Shown: in pieces, positions 1 to 13,239 of the stretch
How positions within the stretch are numbered: the stretch's first letter is position 1
How the letters are laid out: every line of letters begins with the position of its first letter
Assembly: GCF_047663525.1 (NCBI RefSeq)
Contig: NC_092606.1
Span: 6,136,501-6,200,500, forward strand
Origin: Anas platyrhynchos
Lineage: Eukaryota; Chordata; Aves; Anseriformes; Anatidae
Direction of reading: 5' to 3'
DNA length: 64,000 nt
Program-made: the position numbers and the translations under genes
Notes under the pieces: generated by a model
Told to the model about the DNA's origin: nothing
Database searches by the model: none
The model's input: the letters and a program-made list of their open reading frames with translations, nothing else

Positions 1-462
1 GTGAGCTTACAATGCAATCCTTTTTTCAGATGGCGTGAATGATTTGCATTTCATTATCATACAGCAGTTACAGTATGAAAGTCTGAGTAAAGCTTTTATA
101 CTGGCCAATACAAGTTCAACTCTGCCTTTGTGAGCCTTTGGCTTAAGTATTCAGGAACACAACCCGTGCCTGCAAAATATTACTGGAACAAATTTTACAA
201 GGATTTCCCCAAACTGTTAATCTACCCCCTGGAAGACAGGAAAGGATTAACAATAGGACAAATTTTAGGAATTAAAGCTTCACTGTCAAACTCAGCAAGA
301 CAAAAAGCAAGCACTGTAAATGTTAATGACTACCGTAACTGATGCACACACATCCTCGCTGCATAGGTTTACTAACAACAGAGATGATTTAAAGAGAAGA
401 AACCTGCCAAGCACACGTTTCACTTGTATGGTTTTACGTTCTGTTGTACTTCTATCTCCTAC

Positions 463-3400
463 CAGCCTGATCTTGCTCTCCGTACCACGTGTTCCAAGTC
501 CCCACCAGTGCACATGGGTAGTGTTTTTCTTCATGAATCTTTGGCAGCACCTCTTGACTTGAAAACAAGGAATACAGACACTGTGTTGCATTTCCTTCAG
601 GGAGGCTACAGTTGATACGTATAACAAATCACCCCGCGTTTATCATTATGGTACGAAAAATCACAAGCTCTACGTTTCAGAAGAGAAAGCTGAAATACAA
701 GAATCTGCTACACAAGGGGAAAGATAGCTACCACACTACATAAAATTAAGGTAAGTGTTACCATTTCTTAGTCTGTAAGACAAATGCACAGCATGGTAGG
801 ATTCTTGGGATGCAATGAATGATGTGATATCACCTAACAGGTTATCCAACACATCAGGAAAATAAACATCAGATGTCTCACTTACAGGAAACGCAGCCTA
901 GCTACATGGGTGGTTTGCTTTGGGGAAATGGTTTCTTTATCAAGAGAGGTAGAACACACAATAATAGGCAAGGACAGTCTTTCTCCTGTACCACGTACAA
1001 AATTTTAATTCGGTTGACCTGAATGAATAAAAACAAGTATTTTGTTTGATCAAATGAGAACTGGGTTTCATAGAACACAGACTTATTGCCATCTAGGATT
1101 TCAGAAAGTAGGTCTAGTCTGAGGGCAACTTATCCTTTAAAGCACTTATCCTTTAAAATACTGTGAAACTGCCTAGCAAAAACATCTAACACAAAATTTG
1201 TTTGATTTTTTCCAGTATCAGTAATATTTTTTCAAATGTTAAAATGTGACCAATATTAGCATAAGGAAATTAAGTTTTACTGATAGCTAACTTGGTTAGG
1301 TCAGCTTTCGTCATACTGAACTTTGATGAACAACTCTATTGGTCTGGATGAACTTTGCTTTTTAATATTTTTCCCTGAATAATTACTGCTCTTACCAAGT
1401 TTGATTCATGGGCAATGTCTCTGCATGGTATCAAATACTAGCAAGCAGGTTTGTCTTATACTGACAGTTAGACTATGAGAGTCTTCCTCTTGGTTCTACC
1501 ACTGACTTTCTAGCTGACCTAGAGTGAATCTCATTACCAATTTGTATCTCAATTATTTCTTATTACATAGTGGAAGTAACATGATAGAAAGACTCTCCAA
1601 GGATATTTTCAGTCACCATCAGTGCTTCTACAAAGCATAACGAGATCCTAGAAAGGCAGCTTTAAACAGGAATGTTAACTACAATAGTCCTAAAATATAT
1701 TTTGTTGTGAATTATATTAAAAAATACAGAACACCGTATAATTCATAGACTTGAACACTGTCTTTTTCACTTTAAAAAACTTCCCTAATTCTTCAGAAGG
1801 GGTCCTCAACCACAGTGATTCATGAAATACTCTCATAATTGTCTTTGTTACATTATTTCTTTATGAATACATGATTACTAATTCTCATTCCGATTTCATA
1901 CAGAAAAAAATGAATTTACTTGCTCATGTTTAATTAAGGAAGGAAGATCAGAAGTTCTTTCATTGTTTTTTACTACTCCATTCTCAAGTTTTCTCCTTTC
2001 CTTGAATACTTAAACTATCTTAGGTTTGGGAAGAATAAATCCAACCCCCACATACTTCATCTGACTGTTGTCAGCAGTTTTATTCTTTGCTATTGTCTCT
2101 TTCCTTGAAAATAAAAGCCTCTGCTTTCACTCAACATTTAGGTAGCTCATGAGTGCGGAGAAGTGGTTCCTGGTCTCATATAACTGGACATGTTTATATT
2201 AAGCTTTTAAACAGAAAGATGGCTGAATGCTAATTGTGCTTCGCTGTATATACACTTTTTAAACAAAAAGGTTAAAAATACCTTAAGTTTGGAAGTTATT
2301 CTAGTGGATTTGTATATTTGTATAGCGAGGAAAATAGGTTTGGGTTATCGAGACCCATTTCAAAGCTGAACAAGGATATGTTGGACAACCTACTTATGGA
2401 TGTGCAATGAACCCGTAACAGAGTTGAGGACATAAATTAGGAGTTGTGAACTTCCTCACCCTCCAGCCAAGCTGATGTCTCAGCTAATGCACCAGCCTTA
2501 AAAAATCGATTGCTGTAGGGTACCATTGTCCTCAGAATGTTTTAGTTAACTGACAACATGATCACTGTCAGTGAGAAAGCCCTGCTGGTTCCAAATATGT
2601 GAGGCTCACTACGTTCCCAAATTTAAACATTTAGTTCTTTAAAAAGGCAGCTGTTCTGGCTCCAATGGAGTCATTGTGTAGGCAGAACAAGACTAATATT
2701 TGTCTAATTTCATCTTTAAAATTGTAAATTTAACATGTTGCCATTCATGCATTTTAAAAAACTGTAACTTTTTGGAAAACCCACAATATCACTGCTCTCT
2801 TTGGAGGATATCATCCCAATGCAAAGATCCTATCCAAGGATTTGTGCAGCTCTTTAAGAGTAGATCTCAGTAATGTAACTTTGCAGAATAAAGACACAAA
2901 TGAACTAAGGGAAAATCAAACCCCGCATTTTTAAAATCTCCTCAAAGTTACACTTTAATTGAAAACTGGCATGCAGCTTTACTTACCAGCACTCTCTCCC
3001 TCTCGTTCCTGTATACAGACAATAACCACCCTCAACCAATTCCTACATGGCATTTGGAGTTGGGGGCATGCTAACATACCAGGATCTGCTCACGTGGACC
3101 AGCAACGGTAAGTTAGACACTCAAGGGAGGGGAGTGAGCTATTCCAACAAACTTCACCTCTGGTTTCACAACAGGGATCACCCTAAGTGGCAGCTCAGGA
3201 AAATGACTCCTCCACAGGGGAAGGCAGGGGGTGAGCTGAGTCAAGTACCTTTTGCTAGCTTTCTCCAAAAATAGTATGATCTATTTACCCTGAAAGTAAA
3301 TGCAGAATTTGTCCACCTCCCCTCTAAAAATAATTATCGTATTTGCCAATTTTCAGAACAGCTTGTGACCAAATCAACAAATCTAAAATGTGAAAACATA

Positions 3401-6400
3401 ACGTGCACACTTACCAAAGCTTGTTGTAGGCGTCTAGACATTCTGGTTTTACATTGTGAACTGAAACAACAACATTAGATGAGAAATGCAGGAACGGAAC
3501 AAAGGAATGGTAATGTTGAATATAAAAATATCACTCACTCTGTAGTTTATACAGACTGCTGGTCTCCCTTTTGGCTAGAAGGTTGGAGTGAGCATCCTTC
3601 CTCGGGTCGACTTTGCGAACAAATAGCGTTTTTAACCAGCTGTCTTCACGAGGTCTGCTAGCTGAAGATACCAGTCCCCTGCATATTAACAAGGACATTA
3701 CACCGTCACCGAGCGTGTCTTGAAAATAGCCATAATGCAGGGAAGACAGGCACAATCAAATTTAATACAAACTCATAACATAGTTACAGCCAGGGCTGTT
3801 CCTAAATCTTTCCACTGAGCCACTCATTAGCAAGGTAAAGGCAGTTCTCTCACAAACCATTTTATGTGACTTAGAGCTGAACAGTCAACCATGAGCTATC
3901 CACTCAGGTATCTATCTTGTAAAGCATGGCAGGGAATGGGTGCATGGCTGCTTTAACTGCCTATTTATCTTCTTTTTAATTGTCTTTGCCCAAGACGGCT
4001 GGGTCTGTCCTGATGTACACAGACAGGAGTGAAAAAGAGCAAAAAGTGTGCATAAGGAAAGATTTGCACGGTGTAAATAGTAAAGTAAGTGCCATATGCT
4101 CCTATGTTTGCTTAAATACAGCTCTGAAAAGCTAACTAATGCATCTGGTGTATTTAACTGCTCCTCTATAATGGGTGGAAGGGGACCCCAAGTTAAAATG
4201 TTGTATCTTCTTTCCCCTAAGCACTTCCTTTAGTTTCTTTCTTTTTTTTTGATACAGGGCTTCTGCTGAAATACCAAACTATTTATCTGCAACACTAAAC
4301 AAGTGGCACCACAGGTGAAAATTTAAACCTTTTCCTGTTTCGGAAATCAACTTTTGACCCTGAATTACTGATGAGGAGACACAGATGATAGGTTTCAGTC
4401 TTCAGATATAAAGCTGCCTTCCAGTACCAAAACTCTTTGACAATTGTTCAAAGATAAAAAATAGGGGAAGAAAATCTCAACTTCTTTTGGGAAAAACTCT
4501 CTCTATGAACATGCTAGTCAGCATTACACAAAACCAAGTCACACTAGCAGTGTTTTTCAACAATCATCCTTTTAGTGATGTCTGAAATGTCTGATGTCCC
4601 AATGTCTGAAAGTAAGCTAACGAACTGGGATGCCCCGTGGAAATAGAATGGAGGAAAGGAAAAGAAATAAGAACAACCTCAGCTGAAATGGCCTTCGATA
4701 TCAAGAAGTAATCAGTAAGTATTTGATTGTATTTCTTGAAAATGGTGCTTTTTTGACCCCAACAAACACAGAAACGCATTCCTGTGCAGCAAATTAAGCT
4801 GTCATTCTGCGTACAAGCATTGAAAAGGGCATTTCAAGATAGGGCGGCTGCCAGAACAAGGGGTGCGCAGTTGCCTGGGGATAGACATACCTCTGGTCTC
4901 TGTTAGGGGAGGAGAGAGGCACAGGCGACCGCACAGTTGTGTGGTTACAGTTACATCAGGTGCCACAGGAACATATGCTGCCCCAGCTGATGTCAAATTG
5001 GAGAGGGGGTAAAGCCCACCTAATAAATGCATGTTTTTACAGCTCCTGGACAGCAAACAGGGCTCCAGGAGACAGAAGTCCATGGCAGTCCTGCAGTGCT
5101 CATTCTTTTATCCCAGGGAGATCTCTGCACTACCCTATTTTCCCCCCCTAGTTATTAAATGGAGTTAGCAAATGTATTTAGAGAGCTCTTCTGTGAGGAT
5201 TATTGTTTGCAGCATTTTTTGAAGGAAACGGGTAATCACATTGCTTTGTTGGCTGCTTTATTAGCAGCAACAGTAAGCTGGAGTTATGGGGATAATACTG
5301 ACGAGCAAATTCCCTTGGTATTAGGAGAATCTTACGACTTCGGTGTAAAACTGCACCTAAAACTGGAGGTAATTTCATCTTCGATACAAGGATGAAATGA
5401 GTTAGTACTTTATATGAAGTCTTTACTCAGAAATTGCAAAATCCCCCATCAAGAGTGACTAGTAAATCACAACTAGCTATCTAAACACACACTTCACTTA
5501 CAATTAAGGATAGTAACAGCTAAGTTTATTAAAACTGACATCCAGTGTACCCAATCTGAGATGCTAAAGCTGTATTTTTAATCACCAGATCCCTTGAGAA
5601 GTGCTGCAGTACTGGTGCCAGTCTAGGCCCTGACAAACCAAGCAGCCCTGATGCGATCACTGCTTCACTCGTTTGGGTCACCTGCACCCCAAACTACCTC
5701 GAGAAGAGCGAGGGACTAAATTCATGACTTCAACCTGCCAGTTGTGAGCATCAACCACATATTAGTTCAAAACTAATCCACCATCCAAAAGATCTACTTG
5801 TCACTAACTTCTTACTGTTACACTCCACAGTATTATAAAACTGTCCCAAGTAAAATGGACATTGGATCCAAATCACCTAAACATCACTAATGAAATCGTG
5901 AGGAAATGCATAGAATGAATGCAGACACTATATGGAATTCCAATCACACTTCCCTATTTTTCTTTCAAGTTTTTCAGGGAGCAATATGTATTAAATAGAG
6001 TTTTCATGTGAACTTTTAAGGCACTGCTTGACTTTGCTAGCACGTGCTTATCGCACTAATGTTATCTATGGTTTCAGATTTCTTGCTACAAAGACCGGGC
6101 CGTGAACACAAAAGGAGAACACTGAATAGCTTGCTTATATTATATGAACAGTGCTGGTGAAAACGTTTCCATCCCCCCTAACTTCTGCTTTAGTACACAA
6201 TATAAACTGGGTAGAGTGGGAGGTACACAGGTCAAATATTTAGATTTTGGAGTAATCAATGTTTGCCTAGAAGAGAAAGAAAAACAGCTTGTCTATAATT
6301 GACAGGTTTTGATTTGTGGTCTAGACAGATGTCAAAGTTTATTTGAAATTTTTTTAAAAAAACGTAACCCAACGCACATAAAATTTCACAATACACGTTC

Positions 6401-7570
6401 TCCACAGCTCTCCCCCTTCCTGGTTCAAAAAGCTGTTTGCAGAGCTGATGCATTTAGTCTTGATCAGGGGCTGCTTCTCAGGCTCAGGCCTGAGACAGCA
6501 GCTTCCCCTGCCTCAGGAGGAAAAATTGGGTGCAGATCCTTCCAGTTTGGGTGGCTGTCTCCAACACTTCGGGACCATGCGTGGCTGTTTCCTATACCCA
6601 AGGGACGTGTGTCTGAGCACTGTGTGCCTGCACCCTTGTCACCCCACAGATATGCACATGCCTGACCCTTCACACACCAGACATGTGGGTGGATGTGCAA
6701 ACACACCCCAAAAACAACGGGTGTGCGTGTGTCCTTACACCAGGGGGCTGTATGGGTACACACAGCCCAGCTCCTATGATAAACAAGGAATCTGTGTGCC
6801 CCGATACCCACAGGGTACATACGTGTGCCACTGTGCATCATGAAATTAGGGTGACAGTGCTGTGAGCAGCCACACACGCTGACACTTGGGGACATGTGGG
6901 TGTTGTGTTATGGGGTCAGCCATGCACCGTGACACTGCAAGCATGGGGTGGCAGCGCACCGTGACCCCAAGGGACAGCACCATGCGTGGCTGTGCCCCCC
7001 AAAACACATCCTGCAGAGGGGCCACGCACCCTGCAGCCTGGTGCAAGAGGGATGCGCAGCAGCTTTACACCCTGAGCAATACTGGGGTGCGGGATGCCCG
7101 GGCACCCCTAAACCAGGCACCCCAGGGTGTGGGCTGGCTGTGCACCCCACCATGGGGGTGACACTGGGGTGTCGACTGCCCGCACACCTCAGGGGTGATG
7201 TCGGTGAGGTTTGAGCCACGACACAGCCGTGAGCCCCCCGCGGGGGCTGCCTCGCTACCCGTGACCTTGAGGCTCCCCCCCGAGCGGGCCGCACTCCCCG
7301 CCCCACGGCCCCTCAGCCGCCGGGGCGAGCGGGGCGCCATTTCCAGTCAGGAGAGGGGCGGGTGCACGGAGGGAAGGGATTCCGCGGTGTAGGGCGAGCG
7401 GGCTGCGCCGTCTCCCCCTTCATCCCCCCATAACCGCCTTCCTCGCCCTTTTCGGGGCTCCCCCTGTCCCCCTTCGGGGCTCACCTGAGGGCCAAGCCGC
7501 CGCCGGCCGAGAGGCGAGGCCGGGAGTTGGCTCCCGCCAGGCTCCGCCGCAGCAGCACTCGCGCCGCCAT
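463..7570 (-). CDS. NIPSNAP2: NIPSNAP2 (GBAS), first four coding exons, continues beyond left edge
   Basis: NipSnap homolog 2 is a mitochondrial protein of the NIPSNAP family, linked to mitochondrial function and mitophagy signalling. Coding exons read on the minus strand: exon 1 7485-7570 (start ATG 7568-7570, [13 protein letters not shown]...), exon 2 3539-3657, exon 3 3415-3460, exon 4 463-557. All junctions have GT/AG and the phases join. Exon 2 encodes [20 protein letters not shown], nearly identical to human; exon 3 gives [15 protein letters not shown]; exon 4 gives [20 protein letters not shown] followed by [10 protein letters not shown]. Exon 1 encodes an Arg/Ala/Leu-rich, acid-free stretch typical of a mitochondrial targeting peptide and is poorly conserved, as expected. 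Using the acceptor at 3658 rather than one four bases upstream avoids an in-frame stop. The remaining exons (starting VHLWRYEGGY in human) are not found in bases 1-462, so they lie outside the window. The large introns hold no other gene I recognise. Confidence 0.93.
6580..7195. repeat. Degenerate GC-rich minisatellite-like tract
   Basis: Within NIPSNAP2 intron 1, just inside the CpG island, short words recur imperfectly: GTGGCTGT, CACCCC, GGGGTG, ACACAC and CCATGCGTGGCTGT (near 6577 and 6980). The spacing is irregular, so this looks like an old, decayed tandem array. Many overlapping open frames on both strands are a by-product of low stop-codon density. No coding assignment is supported. 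Confidence 0.4.
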
Positions 7571-7720
7571 CTTGCTCGGGCCGCCTCAGGGGGGTGGCGG
7601 CGGCGAAGGGGGGGGGTTTAGGGGGGCTCCGCGGAATTGCAGCTCTAGCGCCGGCCGAAGGGGGGCGCGGGGGTGCTCCGGGCACGCATGCGCTGAGTAG
7701 GGGGGTTTTTGGGGACCCCC
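7200..7720 (-). promoter_or_regulatory. CpG-island promoter of NIPSNAP2 with YY1 motif over the start codon
   Basis: The stretch is very GC- and CpG-rich compared with the AT-rich flanks. It covers coding exon 1 and its upstream flank. On the minus strand the start codon sits in CAAGATGGCGGC (plus 7563-7574), the YY1-type element often found at the 5' end of housekeeping genes and here overlapping translation initiation. No TATA box is evident. The transcription start is inferred, not seen. Confidence 0.75.
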
Positions 7721-10487
7721 CTTGGGGTTTTTTTGGGGGTCGGGCTCAAGGAACCCCCGCCGGGTAGCAGAAGGGCAGGGCCGCTGCGGGCTTGCCTCAG
7801 TGAGGGGTGAGGCGGTGCTGGTGCAGCTCCCTGCCCCTCCTCAGCCCCCCGAAGAGAAGGCTGCTTCTTTTTGCATTAAAACACAACCATTTGCCTCTTT
7901 TCCCATTAAAATACAACCAAAGCATCACTGCTCAGGCACACGATGCTGCTTATATTTGCCCCTTACCTTCCAGGGCTGCTTCCTTGCACACAAATCCCCT
8001 CCGAAACACCACTTACCACTGCAAGCTGTCACCACCGAAACCCGTGAGGTGCCTTCTCCACCTCACTCCACAACCCCTGTCTTCATCGCTTTCATTCCTG
8101 ACCTTGCAGAAAGTTTTGGCAAGGTAAAGGATGCACTCAAGAAGTAGGGTAATGTCCCATGAAAACCACTTACTAAGAAAGAATCCAGACAGTTTTTCAA
8201 TCACATGCAAAAACTAGTTTCTTATTCTCCAAATAATTTTGCCAACATGCAGTTAAAATATTTTCTTCGCACCGTTTCAGCTCCAGTAGTGCTTACTTCA
8301 GCTAAACCAGTGGTGTGTGCTAATATTAAGTCTTCAAATAACTTTAAGAATCAACTTTAAATTAGGCAAATATTTAAAGGATGGTTCTGAAAGCAACTAG
8401 CCAATTAACAGAGCAAGTAAGTTAATGAACAAATTCTTACTTTCTACATAACATATAAATGAAGTTTATGCAGCTTCTATTTCTATTTTGCAATTTTTAT
8501 ATCAGCACACCATGAATGTTGGATGGACTAGAACATGCCACGTGCTTTAACATCAGTGAAGTACAAATGTGGTGCAATCTTTGAAGACCAGTTTGGGTTA
8601 AACCTGTCAATCTTTTTAAAAACAAGACTTCAGACTAGGTACATTTAATCATTTTTTGATCTGAAAAATGTTATGCTCCTGAGCCAGCAAGAATTTAACT
8701 GCAAGCCACAAAGCTGATAATCTTGTGTGATGCATCAGTTTTATATGAAATTACATTTACACAGCTACTCAAGAAAAGTCACTGGAGATACAGGGAAAGA
8801 TTTACTTCCACAATCAACTGCAACTTGTTAACCAAACAGAAAACTGTTTCCTATAAACTCTCTATAGGTACAGGTTTTTACAGCTTTCCTATCTCAAGTA
8901 GAGGTCAAATTCCTTTACTGCCTCCTGTTATGCAATTGAGTTGTATCTTCTACTACCCAGAGCCATGTTCTATCCTGCATCTGATTTCCTTCAGTCTGTG
9001 CTAGGGATGAAGTTTCACATTGTATATTCACTTGAGCAAGAATCAGAGCCCAGGTTTCCTTCCACTGAGACAAAGGCCGCAGTTAGCCAGCTACAATTAC
9101 TAATTTACATAAACTTTAGCCACTTCAACAAACAGATCAAGAATAACCTACAGCCAATATTAATAAAAGCTTGCTCAAACTAAGGGACCACATTCAGGTT
9201 GTTCATTTTCATACACAAGTTTGAATCCAGGTGTCTTGGCATCCCACCTTATTGATCCAAGATGCAAGGTGGTACTTGAGGACTGTCAGTCTACAATTCA
9301 AAGAATAGCTGTACTGAAGTACTGAAGTAAATTTCAGTTTCTTATTCCTCCCAACCCAAATCACTTGCTGAATTCAGACTTTGTTAGCAGCATGGGAACA
9401 GCTGAAACAGATTTATGCAAGTGGAAGAAACTGAAAACTTGAAATTAAAGGGCAAAATTCTATTTAATGAAATAAAACAGCTGATAGCTCACTAGTATAG
9501 GCTACCTCAGTTTGTAAAAAAAAAAAAAAAAAAAAGTCAAAGGAGCTTAGCTCAGAAGTACCTTGTTTAGCTTCTAATCTTAAACAGAGACCAGTGACAT
9601 CAGTAGACACTTGAAAAAGGACTCCTCTTAGCTCTGATGTACCACTGCCTGCCATATAGGAACACGGAATGCTGTCCCCACAAGTGTTTTGATGCAGACA
9701 CCCCTTTACAGCAACAGAGGGCTGCTGTAACTGCCACACACTTAGCTCTGTGTTCTGGAAGACAGGACACAAGATCCACAGAAGTTTCTTTAGCAGAATA
9801 AAGTGATCTTTAATCTTTAACCTCTATGGGCTTCTAGTTTCATATTAAAGTATTCAGCAAATCAGTATCAGTAACTCTCCTGAAGTACATTTTTAAAGTT
9901 ATCTTTTCCAATAAGATTAAATCAAAACACCTTTACTTCTTTTGGCTTTGTCATCCCATCAGCTTCTACCTCATGCTGGCAATTCGAAGAGGTCCATCTC
10001 TCCCAGAACTACACTCTTTGGACAGGTTACAAAACTCTACTAAGCTCTATGAAGTTAAGATTCTCACTTGACTAGCATTATAATGGCACATGGTTGGATT
10101 TTTGTCAGAAGTTAGAAGATAACACAGCGTGGTATGAAAAACTAAGAGTAAATAAGGACACATGCAGGTAGCTGTTTTAAGTTTCTGTACTTCCTTCCAA
10201 ACACTTTAATAGAATTAGTTTAAGTAAGCCTACAAGCCACAAACGATTGCCTGAAAGACAGAACAATCAAGTAATATAATGACCCTCCCACCAAACTTAA
10301 ACAATTATTTTGTCTCAGTACAAAAGGGTCATTCCAAGTGAACAGCTGGCTTTCTGAAACTGCCAAAACTTTGGGCAAAACTACATGCAACAAGAAGTAT
10401 AACAATTCACATTTTCCATATTTTCATTTGAGAGGCACCTCAAATTTTTAATCTGTAACATGTTACTAGAAGCAACTATGTTTACTA
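7721..10487. other. Intergenic spacer, NIPSNAP2 promoter to MRPS17 3' end
   Basis: I see no exon with recognisable protein similarity on either strand. The first 400 bases are a GC-rich shoulder of the CpG island; the rest is AT-rich. It includes an uninterrupted A20 run at 9516-9535. The candidate MRPS17 poly(A) signal lies at its right end. Confidence 0.5.
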
Positions 10488-10493
10488 TTTATT
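10488..10493 (-). terminator. Candidate poly(A) signal of MRPS17
   Basis: AATAAA on the minus strand about 100 bases beyond the MRPS17 stop codon. Distance and orientation fit a short 3' UTR; use is inferred. Confidence 0.5.
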
Positions 10494-10593
10494 TTGACTA
10501 CAAATTTCACTGAAACAATTAACATAAAGCAACAGGGCCCCAAACATCTCTGACAGAGATGAGCTGAAAAGGCCCATTTAAATATTCTCTCTG

Positions 10594-12183
10594 CTATTTG
10601 TCTGATGAACAAACTTTAAGTTCCTGGAGTTTTTCACTTAAATAGTTTGTGTCTGCCTCTGTCAGATTTTCTGAATCTGACAGGTTTTCAAGGAATCTGG
10701 TTCCTGCACAGGGCTTTCCTGTTATTGGATCTATGACATTTCCAACCTTGAAAACAATTTCAGCCAGTTCGTGTTTCACATGTTTGCTCCTCCGCTCAGG
10801 CAAAGCTTTTAGAAGAACAATGTCTCCAACAACACACTGCTGCAACGGGTCATGGGCAAAATAGGTTTTCCGCTTGTTAAAGAACTGTGGAAGGAAAAAA
10901 GTCTCAGCATTAGGTTTCAAGACAGAGCAATTGATAAATTTATTAAATATAAGATGAAATAGATTTCACTAATTTGTGAAATTTTTCTCAATATTAAGTT
11001 TGGAATGCATTCAGAAATGCAACTGTGCACCCTATTTCCCAAAGGTGGCTCAGTATAACCTTCCCATACTCTCTGGTTAGGATGTGATCACCCACTGAAC
11101 TTCAGGAAAAGGAGATAGGGAAAAAGCCAACTACAAAAAAGTGGTCATAGCCAATACGTGAATATAAATATAGTAAGTTCTTCGCATAACTAGGTTCCTT
11201 GTCTTAAGATCACCACTTTCCACCAGCCTCTCTCTAGTTCTGTGAGCTTTTCTTCTCTTTAAGATACTCAACAATTGCTGCAACAAGACAGCTGCCTCAG
11301 TTCTTCCAAGCTCAACAACTTTCCTGTTCAGTCTGTACTTCAAGACCTGATGTTAATTCTTATATACCCTAGTATTTCTAAAAAATAATCAGCCATGGAA
11401 TTGAATTAAGTTCTTACTCAATTCACTTTTCCCATATAAAAATTCAATATATATTTTGCAGAATTCAGAAGCTTAATAAGTCAACATATTCTTCTACAGG
11501 ATAAGAATGCTGGACTACAATATTGGACTCAAGACCGATTGCCTAATTCAAATTTTACTTTCTGGTCACCAAATACAACACCTACATATACCACAGGTTT
11601 CCCCAATAAATAAATGCTAATTTTAGCCTCCCCATTTGAAATGCATTGACACAAAGAAAAGCTCTTACAGCACATCATATACAAATACCAAGTATGCTTA
11701 TGATTATATATACTAAAAATGACTACAGAATCTATTGGAAAAGTGACTAATACCAAGTTTAAAAACAAAACATATTCCAAATCAACAGTAAAAAAATAAA
11801 TTTAAGCGTGAACCAGGAAAACCTGCCTTCCTAACACAGATAAAGTACTTCAAGAAAGCATTTAGCAGATGAGCTGAATGGGAAATAACCTGACAGAACA
11901 CACTGCTCGCTACTTGTCACCCTTTGTAGTCAACTTCATAGACAAATCATTATGCAAGTCCCTTAGAGAGATTTAAAAACTCCAGGAGTCATATTAACAA
12001 AACATTCTTCTACGCGGTGCAATAATCACAGGGCAAGACAAGTTGTTAACCAGCTTTTACCTTTAGTAAGTAAGGATCTAGCACAAGCCTTGTCACTCTC
12101 ACTTTAGCAGTCTTCTGCATTTTGGTTCCTATGACTTTTCCTATTATCCATTTTGCATGGACAGCTCCACGTGGTACAGACAT
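10594..12183 (-). CDS. MRPS17: MRPS17, mitochondrial small ribosomal subunit protein uS17m, complete CDS
   Basis: MRPS17 is the mitochondrial version of bacterial S17, an OB-fold protein that binds small-subunit rRNA. Two coding exons on the minus strand: 12061-12183 (start ATG 12181-12183, 41 codons) and 10594-10884 (96 codons plus stop). The protein is 137 residues against 130 in human. Exon A ends [15 protein letters not shown] and exon B opens [29 protein letters not shown] follows, all close to human. The S17 core motif ([17 protein letters not shown]) is intact. The ATG-bearing exon extends upstream as 5' UTR to an acceptor at 12208 (exon 12061-12207), so at least one non-coding exon lies further 5', most likely in the CpG island near 13.3-13.5 kb. 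The extra length is a slightly longer acidic C-terminus. Confidence 0.96.
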
Positions 12184-12925
12184 CGTTTGGTTACGGTCAT
12201 CCAGTGCCTGGCAACAAGCAAGCAAACATGTTATTTTAACAAGAAAAAAAAATAGTTTCAAAGCAACAGCAAATTCCTTTGAATCATGCTGACTGCTACA
12301 TACTTGAGAAAGAAATGTGTAGCCATGGAAATTATGAACTTAACTCATACTTCAGCAGCTGTTTTTGCTGGAAGAGTTCATGAGGTTGGTGTATGCCCAG
12401 AGTTAACCCAAGCAGAAAGCAGTCTGTAACTGCTGCTCAGAAAGTCATTTGCTTGTGCATACCCCATGACTTTTTGTTAACTAAACTTACAGTAACAAAG
12501 TTCTTCAAGTTACATGAGATAGTCAAAAACTGCCTCACCTACAGCAACCGTAATCACTTTGAGTGAGTTCATTCCTGTAAAGAACTGTACTCCACTACTT
12601 TATTAGCTTTGTTTCAATCAGGATGGCTTTCTGCACCACTCTTACAAGAATCATAATAAAGTTAATGGAGGACATTAAAAGGCTTGAACCAGTACTAGAA
12701 CTGCTGGATACTAATTACCTGTTTCTCTCTCAGCTGGCTACCCATTGCTAACCACTACTGACACCTGCTGAATTCTCAAGCTCTCCCTTCTGCACCATTA
12801 CAGACTCACTTAAACACCCCAAACCACCAAAAGCAGCACTTTATCCCCCCACAGGGCCCATACAGAGCACAAAACACCTCATGCAGTCAAGTCTGAGGGA
12901 GCTTTTAACGTCCTCGACTAAGTTA

Positions 12926-13237
12926 GGCCCCCTCAGGCCCCCTCAGGCCCCCTCAGGCCCCCTCAGGCCCCCTCAGGCCCCCTCAGGCCCCCTCAGGCCC
13001 CCTCAGGCCCCCTCAGGCCCCCTCAGGCCCCCTCAGGCCCCCTCAGGCCCCCTCAGGCCCCCTCAGGCCCCCTCAGGCCCCCTCAGGCCCCCTCAGGCCC
13101 CCTCAGGCCCCCTCAGGCCCCCTCAGGCCCCCTCAGGCCCCCTCAGGCCCCCTCAGGCCCCCTCAGGCCCCCTCAGGCCCCCTCAGGCCCCCTCAGGCCC
13201 CCTCAGGCCCCCTCAGGCCCCCTCAGGCCCCCTCAGG
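12926..13237. repeat. Perfect 10-bp minisatellite, about 31 copies of CCCCCTCAGG
   Basis: The 10-mer CCCCCTCAGG (frame arbitrary) repeats head to tail about 31 times with no variant unit that I can see. It lies in the probable first intron of MRPS17, ending about 20 bases from the inferred exon 1 donor. The minus strand, which is the MRPS17 sense strand, carries regularly spaced G5 tracts with 5-base linkers, so it could form G-quadruplexes in DNA or nascent RNA. Such uniformity implies recent expansion or active homogenisation, and the length is probably polymorphic. Assembly may have altered copy number. Confidence 0.97.
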
Positions 13238-13239
13238 CG

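Noticed and set aside
5159-5395. Plus-strand frame of 78 codons in NIPSNAP2 intron 1
   Set aside because: It has no recognisable domain, no splice partner and no start or promoter evidence.
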